Below the pieces are notes generated by a model. That model did not search any database. It was given only the letters and a program-made list of their open reading frames with translations, and was not told the DNA's origin. A DNA stretch of 38,936 bases from Candidatus Nanopelagicales bacterium (GTDB lineage: Bacteria; Actinomycetota; Actinomycetes; Nanopelagicales; Nanopelagicaceae). The stretch covers positions 1 through 38,936 of the forward strand of contig JAURMX010000027.1 in NCBI GenBank assembly GCA_030830475.1. The letters are read 5' to 3'. Both the position numbers and the translations under genes were made by a program. Positions 19,822 through 27,475 of this stretch are shown here, piece by piece. Numbering within the stretch: the first letter of the stretch is position 1; each line of letters starts with the position of its first letter.

Positions 19822-19843
19822 TTGAACCGCCCTCGCGGCTCAA
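19822..19843 (+). promoter_or_regulatory. 22-bp inverted repeat ahead of the sugar transporter
   Basis: TTGAACCGC and GCGGCTCAA form 9-bp arms with one mismatch around a CCTC centre. A TAAATT at 19852-19857 could be the -10, which would put this repeat over the -35 region, as expected for a repressor site. The CG-containing symmetric form resembles LacI-type operators of sugar genes, but no regulator gene is next to it. The rest of the argS-transporter gap (19640-19888) shows no ORF. Confidence 0.5.
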
Positions 19844-19888
19844 TTACTACCTAAATTCGTTAAACACTTTCGAAAGGTAATTAACTAA

Positions 19889-20962
19889 ATGAAAAAGCGC
19901 CGTCTCGCGATATCTGCACTTGTTGCAGCATTCGCACTTATTCTCACCGGCTGCTCAAACTCATCAGATGAAGGTTCAGCTGATGGTTTTGTTGGTGTAA
20001 TCCTTCCAGATGCTGCTTCGTCAGCTCGTTGGGAAACCGCTGACCGCGGATTCCTTCAAGCTGCATTTGATGCCGCTGGAGTAGAGGCTGACATCCAAAA
20101 TGCAAATGGTGACAAGGAAGCATTCCAGACCATCGCAGATCAAATGTTGACTGCTGGTGCAAAGGTTCTTATCTTGGTAAATCTAGACTCTGATTCAGCA
20201 AAGGCTGTTCAAGACAAAGCAGCCGCACAAGGTGTGCCAACTATTGACTACGACCGTCTAACACTTAACGGTTCGGCTTCTTACTATGTTTCATTTGATA
20301 ACGAAGCAGTAGGAAGATTGCAAGGAGAAGGCATCAAGGCTTGCCTTGATGGTGCCGGAAAGTCAAAGGCACGCATCGTTTATCTAAACGGTTCTCCTAC
20401 CGATAACAACGCCACCTTGTTCAAGGCTGGTTATGACTCAGTTCTTCGTCCAATGATCGATGCCGGTGATTACACACTCGTTGATGATCAGGCTGTTCCA
20501 GATTGGGACAATGTAAAGGGCGGAACAATTTTCGAGCAGCAACTTGCTAAGGCAGGCGGCAAGCTTGATGCGGTCGTTTCCGCTAATGAAGGTCTTGGTC
20601 TTGCAGCTGTAGCTGTATTGAAGAAGAACGGTCTAAACGGAAAGGTTTGCGTATCCGGACAGGATGCAACCGTTGACGGTCTTCGCGCAATTTTGACCGG
20701 CGATCTATCAAACACCGTTTACAAGGCAATCAAGGCAGAGGCAGAGGCTGCAGCAGAGCTTGCTATTGCGCTTCTAAATGGCGAAGAGGCCACAACAGCG
20801 ACTGGCTCCGTAAACAATGGAGTTAGCGATGTTCCTTCAGTTCTTCTTGTACCAGTGTCAATCACTAAGGAGAACGTAAAGGATGTAATTGCAGATGGAT
20901 TCCAGACCCGTGAAGCGGTTTGCGAAGGCATCGAAGATCTCTGCACAGCTAACGGAATTTAA
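19889..20962 (+). CDS. xylF: Sugar ABC transporter substrate-binding lipoprotein (xylose type)
   Basis: The 357-residue protein has a lipoprotein signal (MKKRRLAISALVAAFALILT) with the lipobox LTGC at residues 19-22, then a two-lobe periplasmic-binding fold of the ribose/xylose family. ARWETADRGFLQAAFDAAG, QNANGDKEAFQ, VPTIDYDRL and YYVSFDNEAVGRLQGEG match the pattern of XylF. It is followed by an ATPase and a XylH-like permease. AAAGG precedes the ATG. Codon use is strongly biased, as for a highly expressed gene. Xylose is the best guess for the ligand; other pentoses or hexoses cannot be excluded. Confidence 0.85.
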   Translation: MKKRRLAISALVAAFALILTGCSNSSDEGSADGFVGVILPDAASSARWETADRGFLQAAFDAAGVEADIQNANGDKEAFQTIADQMLTAGAKVLILVNLDSDSAKAVQDKAAAQGVPTIDYDRLTLNGSASYYVSFDNEAVGRLQGEGIKACLDGAGKSKARIVYLNGSPTDNNATLFKAGYDSVLRPMIDAGDYTLVDDQAVPDWDNVKGGTIFEQQLAKAGGKLDAVVSANEGLGLAAVAVLKKNGLNGKVCVSGQDATVDGLRAILTGDLSNTVYKAIKAEAEAAAELAIALLNGEEATTATGSVNNGVSDVPSVLLVPVSITKENVKDVIADGFQTREAVCEGIEDLCTANGI

Positions 20963-21006
20963 TTCCCTAGCCAAACAGAGCTCCAAGACAGATTAAAGGA
21001 AGTAAT

Positions 21007-21040
21007 GCTCAGCCCGAGAGGTCAATCCCTCGGGCTGAGC
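21007..21040 (+). terminator. Perfect 12-bp hairpin between binding-protein and ATPase genes
   Basis: GCTCAGCCCGAG pairs exactly with CTCGGGCTGAGC over a 10-nt loop, 45 bp after the xylF-like stop. No T tract follows, so it is less likely a full terminator than a stem that stabilises the upstream mRNA and reduces readthrough. Such stems often allow more binding protein than membrane subunits to be made. Confidence 0.7.
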
Positions 21041-21129
21041 CCTTAATCTCAAGACAGCTAAAGTTTTCAAAAATATCAAAATACTTTTTGTGGTTTTAGT
21101 TCTTAAAGTTCTAGTAGAGAGGAAGTGCG

Positions 21130-21888
21130 ATGGCAGACCCGATCCTCTCCCTCCGCAAAGTAAATAAATCATTTGGTCCCGTTCACGTTCTAAAGGATGT
21201 TAATTTCAACGCCTATGCGGGTCAGGTAACCGCCTTGGTTGGTGATAATGGAGCTGGTAAGAGCACTCTAATTAAATGTATTGCTGGAATCTACACTCCG
21301 GAGTCTGGCGAATTTGTCTTTGAAGGTAAACCAGTTCAGATTAGTGGTCCACGTGATGCCACCGAACTCGGAATTGAAATTGTTTATCAAGACTTAGCGC
21401 TCTGCGACAATTTAGACATCGTCCACAACATGTTTCTCGGCCGTGAAGAGAAAAGTGGAATTACTTTAAATGAATCATCAATGGAGTCTCTTGCCAAGAA
21501 AACTCTAGATGGATTAAGTGTTAGAACCGTTAAATCAATCCGACAAAAAGTTGCCTCTTTAAGTGGTGGTCAACGTCAAACCGTAGCTATTGCTCGCGCC
21601 GTACTGTGGAATAGCAAAGTTGTTATTCTCGATGAACCAACAGCCGCACTCGGCGTGGCTCAAACCGAACAAGTACTGAAGCTGGTCAAACAATTAGCGG
21701 ACAACGGCTTGGCGGTAATAGTTATTAGCCATAACTTAAATGATGTGTTCCAAGTGGCTGACAATATCGCTGCGATGTATCTAGGGAGTATGGCTGCGCA
21801 GATTGATAAGAACTCTGTTTCACAAAATGATGTCGTTCGTTTGATTACAACAGGTAGCTCAGAAAGCATGTCAGGGGGCAAAAAGTGA
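21130..21888 (+). CDS. xylG: Sugar ABC transporter ATPase, single domain
   Basis: The 252-residue protein has Walker A GDNGAGKST, a Q-loop in YQDLALCDNL, the signature LSGGQRQTVAIARAV, Walker B VVILDEPTAALG and the switch histidine in VISHNLNDV. It has one nucleotide-binding domain, whereas XylG/RbsA of E. coli has two in tandem, so it should act as a homodimer. GAGAGGAAG precedes the ATG. It overlaps the permease start by 4 bp. Confidence 0.9.
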   Translation: MADPILSLRKVNKSFGPVHVLKDVNFNAYAGQVTALVGDNGAGKSTLIKCIAGIYTPESGEFVFEGKPVQISGPRDATELGIEIVYQDLALCDNLDIVHNMFLGREEKSGITLNESSMESLAKKTLDGLSVRTVKSIRQKVASLSGGQRQTVAIARAVLWNSKVVILDEPTAALGVAQTEQVLKLVKQLADNGLAVIVISHNLNDVFQVADNIAAMYLGSMAAQIDKNSVSQNDVVRLITTGSSESMSGGKK

Positions 21889-23096
21889 GCGAGCAAATCA
21901 CCTTAGAAAAATCCCTGAGTGATTGGTGGAGCCGGGTAAAGGCGGGTCAGGTCGGGGCACTACCTGCGATTTTAGGTTTATTGGTGCTGTGCATTGTCTT
22001 TGGCTCAATGAGCTCGGTATTCCTAACCTCGGGCAATTTTGCCAATCTTTTAACCCAAGCGGCTGCCGTGACTGTGATCGCAATGGGATTGATCTTTGTC
22101 CTGCTTTCGGGAGAGATTGATCTATCTGCTGGATATGCAGCAGGTGTTTGTGGCGCAATCTTGGTAGTAATGATTACCGAAATGGATTACGCATGGTACA
22201 TAGCATTTCCAGTTAGCGTTTTATCTGGTGTTTTTTTAGGTGGCTTCATCGGTTATCTCGTTGCCCAATTAAAAATCCCTTCCTTCGTGGTGACTTTGGC
22301 TACCTTCTTGGCTTTCCAAGGTCTTCTACTCTTGATTATCGGTGAAGGCGGAACCATAAGAATTGAGGATCCGGTAATCCTCTCCATTCAAAACAAAAAT
22401 CTAACTGTTGTTAACAGCTGGTTGTTTTTTACTCTGGCTGCTGGCGCATATTTACTTACCGGTTTCTGGAAGTTTTACAAGAGACGTCGGGCAGGATTGA
22501 TTGACAACCTTTTCAAGTTCTGGCTACTCAAAGCTCTAGTTGTGGTTCTAATTGGAGCATTCGCAACTTCCACACTTACAGTCGAGCGCAGTAATAATCC
22601 AGATCTAGTCAGCTTGCGCGGAATTCCTTATGTAGTTCCGGTAATTCTGTTCTTACTGGTGGGTGCCACATTTGTGTTGACCAGAACCTCTTATGGCTTA
22701 CATATTTATGCAGTTGGCGGAAACGCCGAAGCCGCACGTCGCGCCGGTATCAATGTGAAGTTGGTGCGTATTACCGCCTTCATGATCTGCTCTGGTTTTG
22801 CAGCTGTCGCTGGAATGATTTTTGTTTCAAGGGCTAACTCAATCTCGCCCACAACTGGTGGTAGCTCCACCTTGCTTTACGCGGTTGGTGCTGCTGTTAT
22901 CGGTGGAACCAGCCTTTTTGGTGGTAAAGGAAAAGTAAGCGATGCCATTCTTGGTGGTTTGGTGGTTGCTGTAATTGACAACGGCATGGCCCTTTTGGGT
23001 TATCCAGCCGGAATCAAATTTATGGTCACCGGTGCTGTGTTGCTGATATCGGCGACCATCGATGCGGTATCGAGGCGCGGGGCGGTATCTAACTGA
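21885..23096 (+). CDS. xylH: Sugar ABC transporter permease (XylH-like)
   Basis: The 403-residue membrane protein belongs to the BPD_transp_2 family (ribose/xylose permeases). GLIFVLLSGEIDLSAGYAAG, IPSFVVTLATFLAFQGLLLL, GLHIYAVGGNAEAARRAGINVK (in two parts) and VIGGTSLFGGKGKVSDAILG are family hallmarks, and the length is near the 393 residues of E. coli XylH. A charged loop (KFYKRRRAGLIDNLF) separates two halves. It starts at GTG 21885 overlapping the ATPase stop (GTGA). Confidence 0.9.
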   Translation: MSEQITLEKSLSDWWSRVKAGQVGALPAILGLLVLCIVFGSMSSVFLTSGNFANLLTQAAAVTVIAMGLIFVLLSGEIDLSAGYAAGVCGAILVVMITEMDYAWYIAFPVSVLSGVFLGGFIGYLVAQLKIPSFVVTLATFLAFQGLLLLIIGEGGTIRIEDPVILSIQNKNLTVVNSWLFFTLAAGAYLLTGFWKFYKRRRAGLIDNLFKFWLLKALVVVLIGAFATSTLTVERSNNPDLVSLRGIPYVVPVILFLLVGATFVLTRTSYGLHIYAVGGNAEAARRAGINVKLVRITAFMICSGFAAVAGMIFVSRANSISPTTGGSSTLLYAVGAAVIGGTSLFGGKGKVSDAILGGLVVAVIDNGMALLGYPAGIKFMVTGAVLLISATIDAVSRRGAVSN

Positions 23097-23163
23097 TCGG
23101 AATGGATTATTGCTTGGATTTTTTTATCCAGGGTTTTGCAGGTATTCTTCCCATCCATCTCTT

Positions 23164-23245
23164 GCGGGAGTGGTGAAATGGCAGACACGCAGGTCTTAGG
23201 AACCTGTGCTTCGGCGTGTGGGTTCAAGTCCCACCTCCCGCACCA
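23164..23245 (+). tRNA. tRNA-Leu (anticodon UAG)
   Basis: The acceptor stem GCGGGAG pairs with CTCCCGC, the anticodon stem CAGGT/ACCTG frames the loop CTTAGGA with anticodon TAG, a long class II variable arm (TGCTTCGGCGTG) follows, and the T arm is GTGGG-TTCAAGT-CCCAC. CCA is encoded (23243-23245). A GCTTTTTTC tract just after it probably ends transcription. It reads CUA and, by wobble, other CUN codons. Confidence 0.97.
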
Positions 23246-23330
23246 GCTTTTTTCTATCCGGTTTTTGAATTCGATTAATCTATAACTGAAATCTCACGGT
23301 ATGTTCATAGAAATTTGATGTAACCCCACA

Positions 23331-23336
23331 TAGATT
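23331..23336 (+). promoter_or_regulatory. Candidate -10 for a leaderless gdhA message
   Basis: TAGATT ends exactly 6 nt before the gdhA ATG (spacer TAACAC), and no Shine-Dalgarno sequence is visible. Transcription would then start at the A of ATG. No good -35 is seen. Confidence 0.5.
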
Positions 23337-23342
23337 TAACAC

Positions 23343-24614
23343 ATGACAACGAGGTCTTCCGATTCCGCTGTGCCCAATTTGGAATCTCCACTTACCACCG
23401 CGCTCTCGCAATTAAGAAGAGCAATCGAGCAGTTAAATCTCTCGGAGAATGATTGGAATACCCTCTCTACCCCGCGTCGGGTATTGGAGGTTGCAGTTCC
23501 CTTGCGTCGCGATGATGGCAGAGTTGAAATGTATAAGGGCTATCGGGTCCAGTACTCAACAACTCGGGGCCCAGCAAAAGGTGGCGTTAGATTTCATCAA
23601 GATATTGATTTAGATGAAACCGTTGCTTTGGCGATGTTAATGACCTGGAAATGCGCCTTAACCAACCTGCCTTATGGCGGCGCAAAAGGTGGCGTCGCAG
23701 TAAACCCTAACTCCCTCTCCATCGCCGAGAATGAAAGATTAACTCGCAGATATACCTCTGAGATTTTGCCAATCATCGGACCCGAGAGAGATATTCCAGC
23801 CCCTGATGTTGGTACTGATGAACGCAACATGGCATGGATGATGGATACCTACTCAGTGAATGCGGGCTTTTCCGTTCCTGGAGTTGTTACTGGTAAACCA
23901 ATTGTTTTAGGGGGATCTTTAGGTCGCACCTCTGCAACCGGTGACGGTGTAGCTATTGCGGTTCGTGAAGCGCTCAAACTAAAAGGGATTCACCCAGAGG
24001 ATGCCACAGTTGCGATCCAAGGTTTTGGAAAGGTTGGATTCTGGGCAGCGGTTGCCTTAGAAAATATGGGGTTGAAGGTAACTGCGGTAAGTGATGTAAA
24101 CGGCGGCGTAACTGGATTCAAGAAATTGTCTGACCTACAAAGATTTACTCAAGATAATGGCACCATTGTTGGCGCTCCAGGCACTGAATCAATTACAAAT
24201 ACCGAGTTACTTCATCTGCCCGTAGATGTTTTGGTTCCTGCGGCTTTGGCTGATGCAATTACTGAATCAACCGCATCTGGAATCAAAGCCAAGATCGTTG
24301 TCGAAGGTGCCAACGCTCCAACCACTCCCGGTGGCGATGCGATTATGAATGACAAAGGAATACTTGTTGTTCCCGATATCTTGGCAAACTCGGGTGGAGT
24401 CATCGTTTCTTACTTTGAATGGGTTCAGGACAAGCAAAATTATTTTTGGAGCGCTGATGAAGTCAAAGAGAATTTGAACTCCATTTTGATGCGTGCGATT
24501 AATGAGGTAGCTGAGCACTCGGCTGAAAATCGGGTCACTTGGCGTGAAGCGGCCAACATGATAGGAGTTAATCGGGTGGCACAGGCCCACCGGCTACGCG
24601 GCCTTTATCCATGA
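23343..24614 (+). CDS. gdhA: Glutamate dehydrogenase (Glu/Leu/Phe/Val dehydrogenase family)
   Basis: The enzyme interconverts glutamate and 2-oxoglutarate plus ammonium. The 423-residue protein has RVQYSTTRGPAKGGVRFH, the catalytic-lysine segment LPYGGAKGGVAVNP, the Asp-containing PAPDVGTDERNMAWMMD, and the Rossmann motif GFGKVG. The family form is the hexameric 410-430 residue type. Coenzyme preference cannot be read with certainty. It stands alone between a tRNA and an unrelated gene, with no ribosome binding site and a likely leaderless transcript. Confidence 0.95.
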   Translation: MTTRSSDSAVPNLESPLTTALSQLRRAIEQLNLSENDWNTLSTPRRVLEVAVPLRRDDGRVEMYKGYRVQYSTTRGPAKGGVRFHQDIDLDETVALAMLMTWKCALTNLPYGGAKGGVAVNPNSLSIAENERLTRRYTSEILPIIGPERDIPAPDVGTDERNMAWMMDTYSVNAGFSVPGVVTGKPIVLGGSLGRTSATGDGVAIAVREALKLKGIHPEDATVAIQGFGKVGFWAAVALENMGLKVTAVSDVNGGVTGFKKLSDLQRFTQDNGTIVGAPGTESITNTELLHLPVDVLVPAALADAITESTASGIKAKIVVEGANAPTTPGGDAIMNDKGILVVPDILANSGGVIVSYFEWVQDKQNYFWSADEVKENLNSILMRAINEVAEHSAENRVTWREAANMIGVNRVAQAHRLRGLYP

Positions 24615-24615
24615 T

Positions 24616-24649
24616 CTAGCGGCCTCAGCATGGAGTCGGGGCCACCTAG
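24616..24649 (+). terminator. Possible hairpin after gdhA
   Basis: CTAG and GGCCTC pair with GGGGCC and CTAG across an internal loop, starting 2 bp after the gdhA stop. There is no T tract, so termination is uncertain; it may be an mRNA end-protecting stem. Confidence 0.3.
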
Positions 24650-24685
24650 AGCCATTCACCCCATTTTCAACTCCCGCTTAATCAT

Positions 24686-24750
24686 GGGAAGATTCCCGTC
24701 CATTCTCGTGCTGCCCGTTGGTGCGGTTGGGCGAAGCAGTTAGGAACTGC
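24686..24750 (+). promoter_or_regulatory. Two inverted repeats in the leader of the coiled-coil gene
   Basis: GGGAA-GA-TTCCC (24686-24697) and GCAGTT-AGG-AACTGC (24736-24750) are both perfect. The second could fold as a small RNA hairpin 32 nt before the GTG start. The first looks more like a protein site. No promoter hexamers are clear in the 24615-24781 gap. Confidence 0.35.
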
Positions 24751-24781
24751 CGAATCAAGAGAGTTGATGAGGAGCTAGAAC

Positions 24782-25666
24782 GTGGCCGATAAGAAGTTTC
24801 TATCTTGGGTTGGTTTCAAGGGCGAAGAAGAAGCCGATAAACCAAATCTTGCTGCCGGCTCAGCAGCGCTGGATCGAATCCGTGAACTGGAATCTCAGTT
24901 AAATGATCTGCGCTCTCGACGTGACATCACCTCTTTATCCAAAGAAGAGTTTGAAATCCTGGCAACTGAAACAGCGATGTCAATCATTCGCACCGCGCAA
25001 CAACGTGAAGCGAAAGCCAACTCAAACGCCGAACGCCTTTTGTCAGAGAGTAAGAAGCAGGCAACCAGTGCAATTGAAATTGCGGAGGCAAAAGCTAAAT
25101 CCACTTTGGCTCAGGCGGAATCACGCGGCCGTAAGTATTTAGAGGCGGCAGAAAATGATGCAGCCGATATTGTTTCCAAGGCTGAATCTGAGGCTGAGGA
25201 TCTACTTAACTCGAAGAAGCGCGAAGGCTCTCAAATTACCTCAAATGCAAAGAGAGAAGCTGAGCGTCTTGTCATGTCAGCCACCACTGAGGTTTCGGAG
25301 TATCGGAGCTGGCTGGCCGGTGTTATCTCTGAGGCCGAGCGGCTTTATCGGATTCAAACCCAATCTTTAGATGCTGCTGAAAACGCCATCTCACAATCAC
25401 GAGCTCGCTTAGAGTCGGCCTTCAATAGATTGGCGGAGTTACAAAAGCAGGTGGTTGGCGCTATCGCTGCAGATGGAACACCTACTGGTGATGCCAAGTT
25501 AGCCGCACGTGTTGCACAGGCCCAACAAAATGCAGCTGAACAAAACCACAACAAGAGCGCTACGACAAAACCATCTGGTGCCAAGAGCTCTGCCAAAAAG
25601 GTTTCCAAAAACACCTCAAAAAAAGCTAAAAGTAAAGCTAAGAAAACAACTGCGAAATCTCGGTGA
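24782..25666 (+). CDS. Coiled-coil protein with histone-H1-like lysine tail
   Basis: The function is not known. The 294-residue protein has a short N-terminal patch (MADKKFLSWVGFKGEEEADK), a coiled-coil segment (residues 27-48), a long Ala/Glu/Lys/Ser-rich helical region (54-225) resembling DivIVA- or ATP-synthase-b-like stalks, an Ala/Gln-rich linker, and a tail (257-294) of Lys/Ala/Ser/Thr like histone H1 C-termini. No membrane helix or signal peptide is seen, and the DivIVA N-terminal motif is absent. The start is GTG 24782, preceded by GAGGAG. It overlaps the acyltransferase start by 1 bp (TGATG), so the two are translationally coupled, hinting at a role at the cell envelope. Confidence 0.75.
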   Translation: MADKKFLSWVGFKGEEEADKPNLAAGSAALDRIRELESQLNDLRSRRDITSLSKEEFEILATETAMSIIRTAQQREAKANSNAERLLSESKKQATSAIEIAEAKAKSTLAQAESRGRKYLEAAENDAADIVSKAESEAEDLLNSKKREGSQITSNAKREAERLVMSATTEVSEYRSWLAGVISEAERLYRIQTQSLDAAENAISQSRARLESAFNRLAELQKQVVGAIAADGTPTGDAKLAARVAQAQQNAAEQNHNKSATTKPSGAKSSAKKVSKNTSKKAKSKAKKTTAKSR

Positions 25667-27417
25667 TGTCTAGCCCCACAAACCGCTACATCCACTCGGT
25701 AGATGGATTACGAGCGGTTGCGGTAATTGCAGTTCTGCTTTATCACCTTGGTATCGATTGGATTCCGGGTGGCTTTCTTGGGGTTGATTTATTCTTTGTC
25801 ATCTCTGGTTATGTGATTACTGGATTGATTCTGGAATCAATCGCCCGCTCTGGAACTTTGGATCTAAGAGCCTTTTACCTCAGCCGCGTCCGGCGTTTGC
25901 TTCCAGCGCTGATTGCCATGTTGGTTTTCACAACTCTGTATATCGGCGTATATGCGCCCGAAACAGTGCGCCGTTTCATCTCAGATATTCCATATGCATT
26001 GAGCGGAACCATGAACTGGGCGCTTGTGGCTCGGCAGCAGGATTACTTTGAAAGCATCGGCCGACCACCTTTGTTACAACACACTTGGTCACTAGCTGTT
26101 GAGGCGCAGTTCTATTTAATTTGGCCCTTGGTGTTGCTCTTTATTCTGCGTTACTTTGGCAAGAAAAATATTTCAATTGCAGCTCTAGCTATTGCATTGG
26201 CATCAGGAATAGCGCTGTTTGCTTATTCAATTCGAATTGATACCCAAGAATCAGCAATTAGCCATGTTTACTTTGGAACTGATACTCACTCAATTGGTTT
26301 ATTTTTAGGATCTGCCTTAGCTGTTAGCTGGAAACCCCAAAACTTAACTAGGGAGATCTCCAAGCGCGCGCAGGACTTCGTTGACCTGATTGGCGTATTT
26401 GGTTTTCTCGGCCTGCTCGCAACCTTTCTATTTATCAACGAGAGTGATCCCACTCTGTATCGAATCGCATTTCCCCTAGCCGCTATATTTGGTTGCTTTA
26501 CCTTAATTTCGGTGGTTCATCCCGCATCACGATTTGCCCCTCTTTTAAGCAGCAGAGTGTTGATTTGGATCGGCGAACGTTCCTATGGCATTTATATCTG
26601 GCACTGGATCGTTTTTCAGCTTACTCGACCATCGATAGATTTGGTGGGCGATGATTGGGCCCTTTACGCCCTTCGGGTTCTAATTGTTTTTGCCTTGGCT
26701 GATATCTCTCTGCGCTATATCGAGATTCCGGTGCGCCGTGGTTACTTTGAGCTTTGGTTCCGCGGCATGAAGTACCGGACTAAATCCGTACGGTTACGTC
26801 AGAAGCTCTTCGCTTCCTGCGCCGTAATTGTCACACTTTTTTCCACCACTCTCGTATCAGTTAATGCCATGAATCGAGCTGATGAGATCATTGCCGCTGA
26901 GAAGGCTGCGGTCGCCACTGAGGATGACGTTGATCAAGTAGTAACTGATGCTGACACTCCAGGGCTTTGGGTTACCGGTGATTCGGTGATACTCGGCATT
27001 CGCAACGTTTTAGCTAAGTATGAGCGGATTGAATTAATTAATGCCCGAGTTGGAAGGCAAATAAGTGAGTTAATTGAGGTGGCACAAACCGATCAACAAT
27101 TTGTCGCTGACTCGCCTGTTGTTTTGAATCTTGGTAACAACAACCGCTTAGTTGAATCAGATGTCATATCAATGATGGAGGTTGTGCGAAATCAGCCCAA
27201 GATTATTGTGGTGAACACCGCGGTGCCGCGGAGTTGGAAGGATGAAAACAATCAGATTATTAGCTCAGTGGTGGCCCGATATCCCAATACAATCTTGGTG
27301 GACTGGGATCGCATCTCTGAAAATTACCCTGAGTACTTTGCCAGCGATGGTGTTCATCTAAATCCTCCTGGGGTCAACGCTTATGTTGCAGCGATTCGCG
27401 AAGTTTTAAATAAATAA
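25666..27417 (+). CDS. Membrane acyltransferase 3 fused to SGNH domain (OatA-like)
   Basis: The 583-residue protein has an N-terminal acyltransferase-3 domain with about ten or eleven membrane helices: YIHSVDGLRAVAVIAVLLYH with the conserved His, GVDLFFVISGYVITGLIL, and YLSRVRRLLPALIA. A C-terminal extracytoplasmic SGNH domain follows, with GDS near 438-440, LGNN and the Asp/His pair in DGVHLNPPG near 561-564. This layout moves acyl (often acetyl) groups across the membrane onto wall polymers, as OatA does for peptidoglycan. ATG 25666 overlaps the upstream stop; GTG 25663 is an alternative. The acceptor is unknown. Confidence 0.88.
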   Translation: MSSPTNRYIHSVDGLRAVAVIAVLLYHLGIDWIPGGFLGVDLFFVISGYVITGLILESIARSGTLDLRAFYLSRVRRLLPALIAMLVFTTLYIGVYAPETVRRFISDIPYALSGTMNWALVARQQDYFESIGRPPLLQHTWSLAVEAQFYLIWPLVLLFILRYFGKKNISIAALAIALASGIALFAYSIRIDTQESAISHVYFGTDTHSIGLFLGSALAVSWKPQNLTREISKRAQDFVDLIGVFGFLGLLATFLFINESDPTLYRIAFPLAAIFGCFTLISVVHPASRFAPLLSSRVLIWIGERSYGIYIWHWIVFQLTRPSIDLVGDDWALYALRVLIVFALADISLRYIEIPVRRGYFELWFRGMKYRTKSVRLRQKLFASCAVIVTLFSTTLVSVNAMNRADEIIAAEKAAVATEDDVDQVVTDADTPGLWVTGDSVILGIRNVLAKYERIELINARVGRQISELIEVAQTDQQFVADSPVVLNLGNNNRLVESDVISMMEVVRNQPKIIVVNTAVPRSWKDENNQIISSVVARYPNTILVDWDRISENYPEYFASDGVHLNPPGVNAYVAAIREVLNK

Positions 27418-27447
27418 AAAACCGCCCCGATATACGAGACGGTTTTT
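27417..27447. terminator. Bidirectional intrinsic terminator
   Basis: AAAAACCG and CGGTTTTT form the stem, with A and T tracts on both sides, so it can end transcripts from the acyltransferase gene (plus) and the H1-like gene (minus). It lies between two convergent genes. Confidence 0.85.
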
Positions 27448-27475
27448 CAATGTAATTAAAGGTGCAAATTAAATA

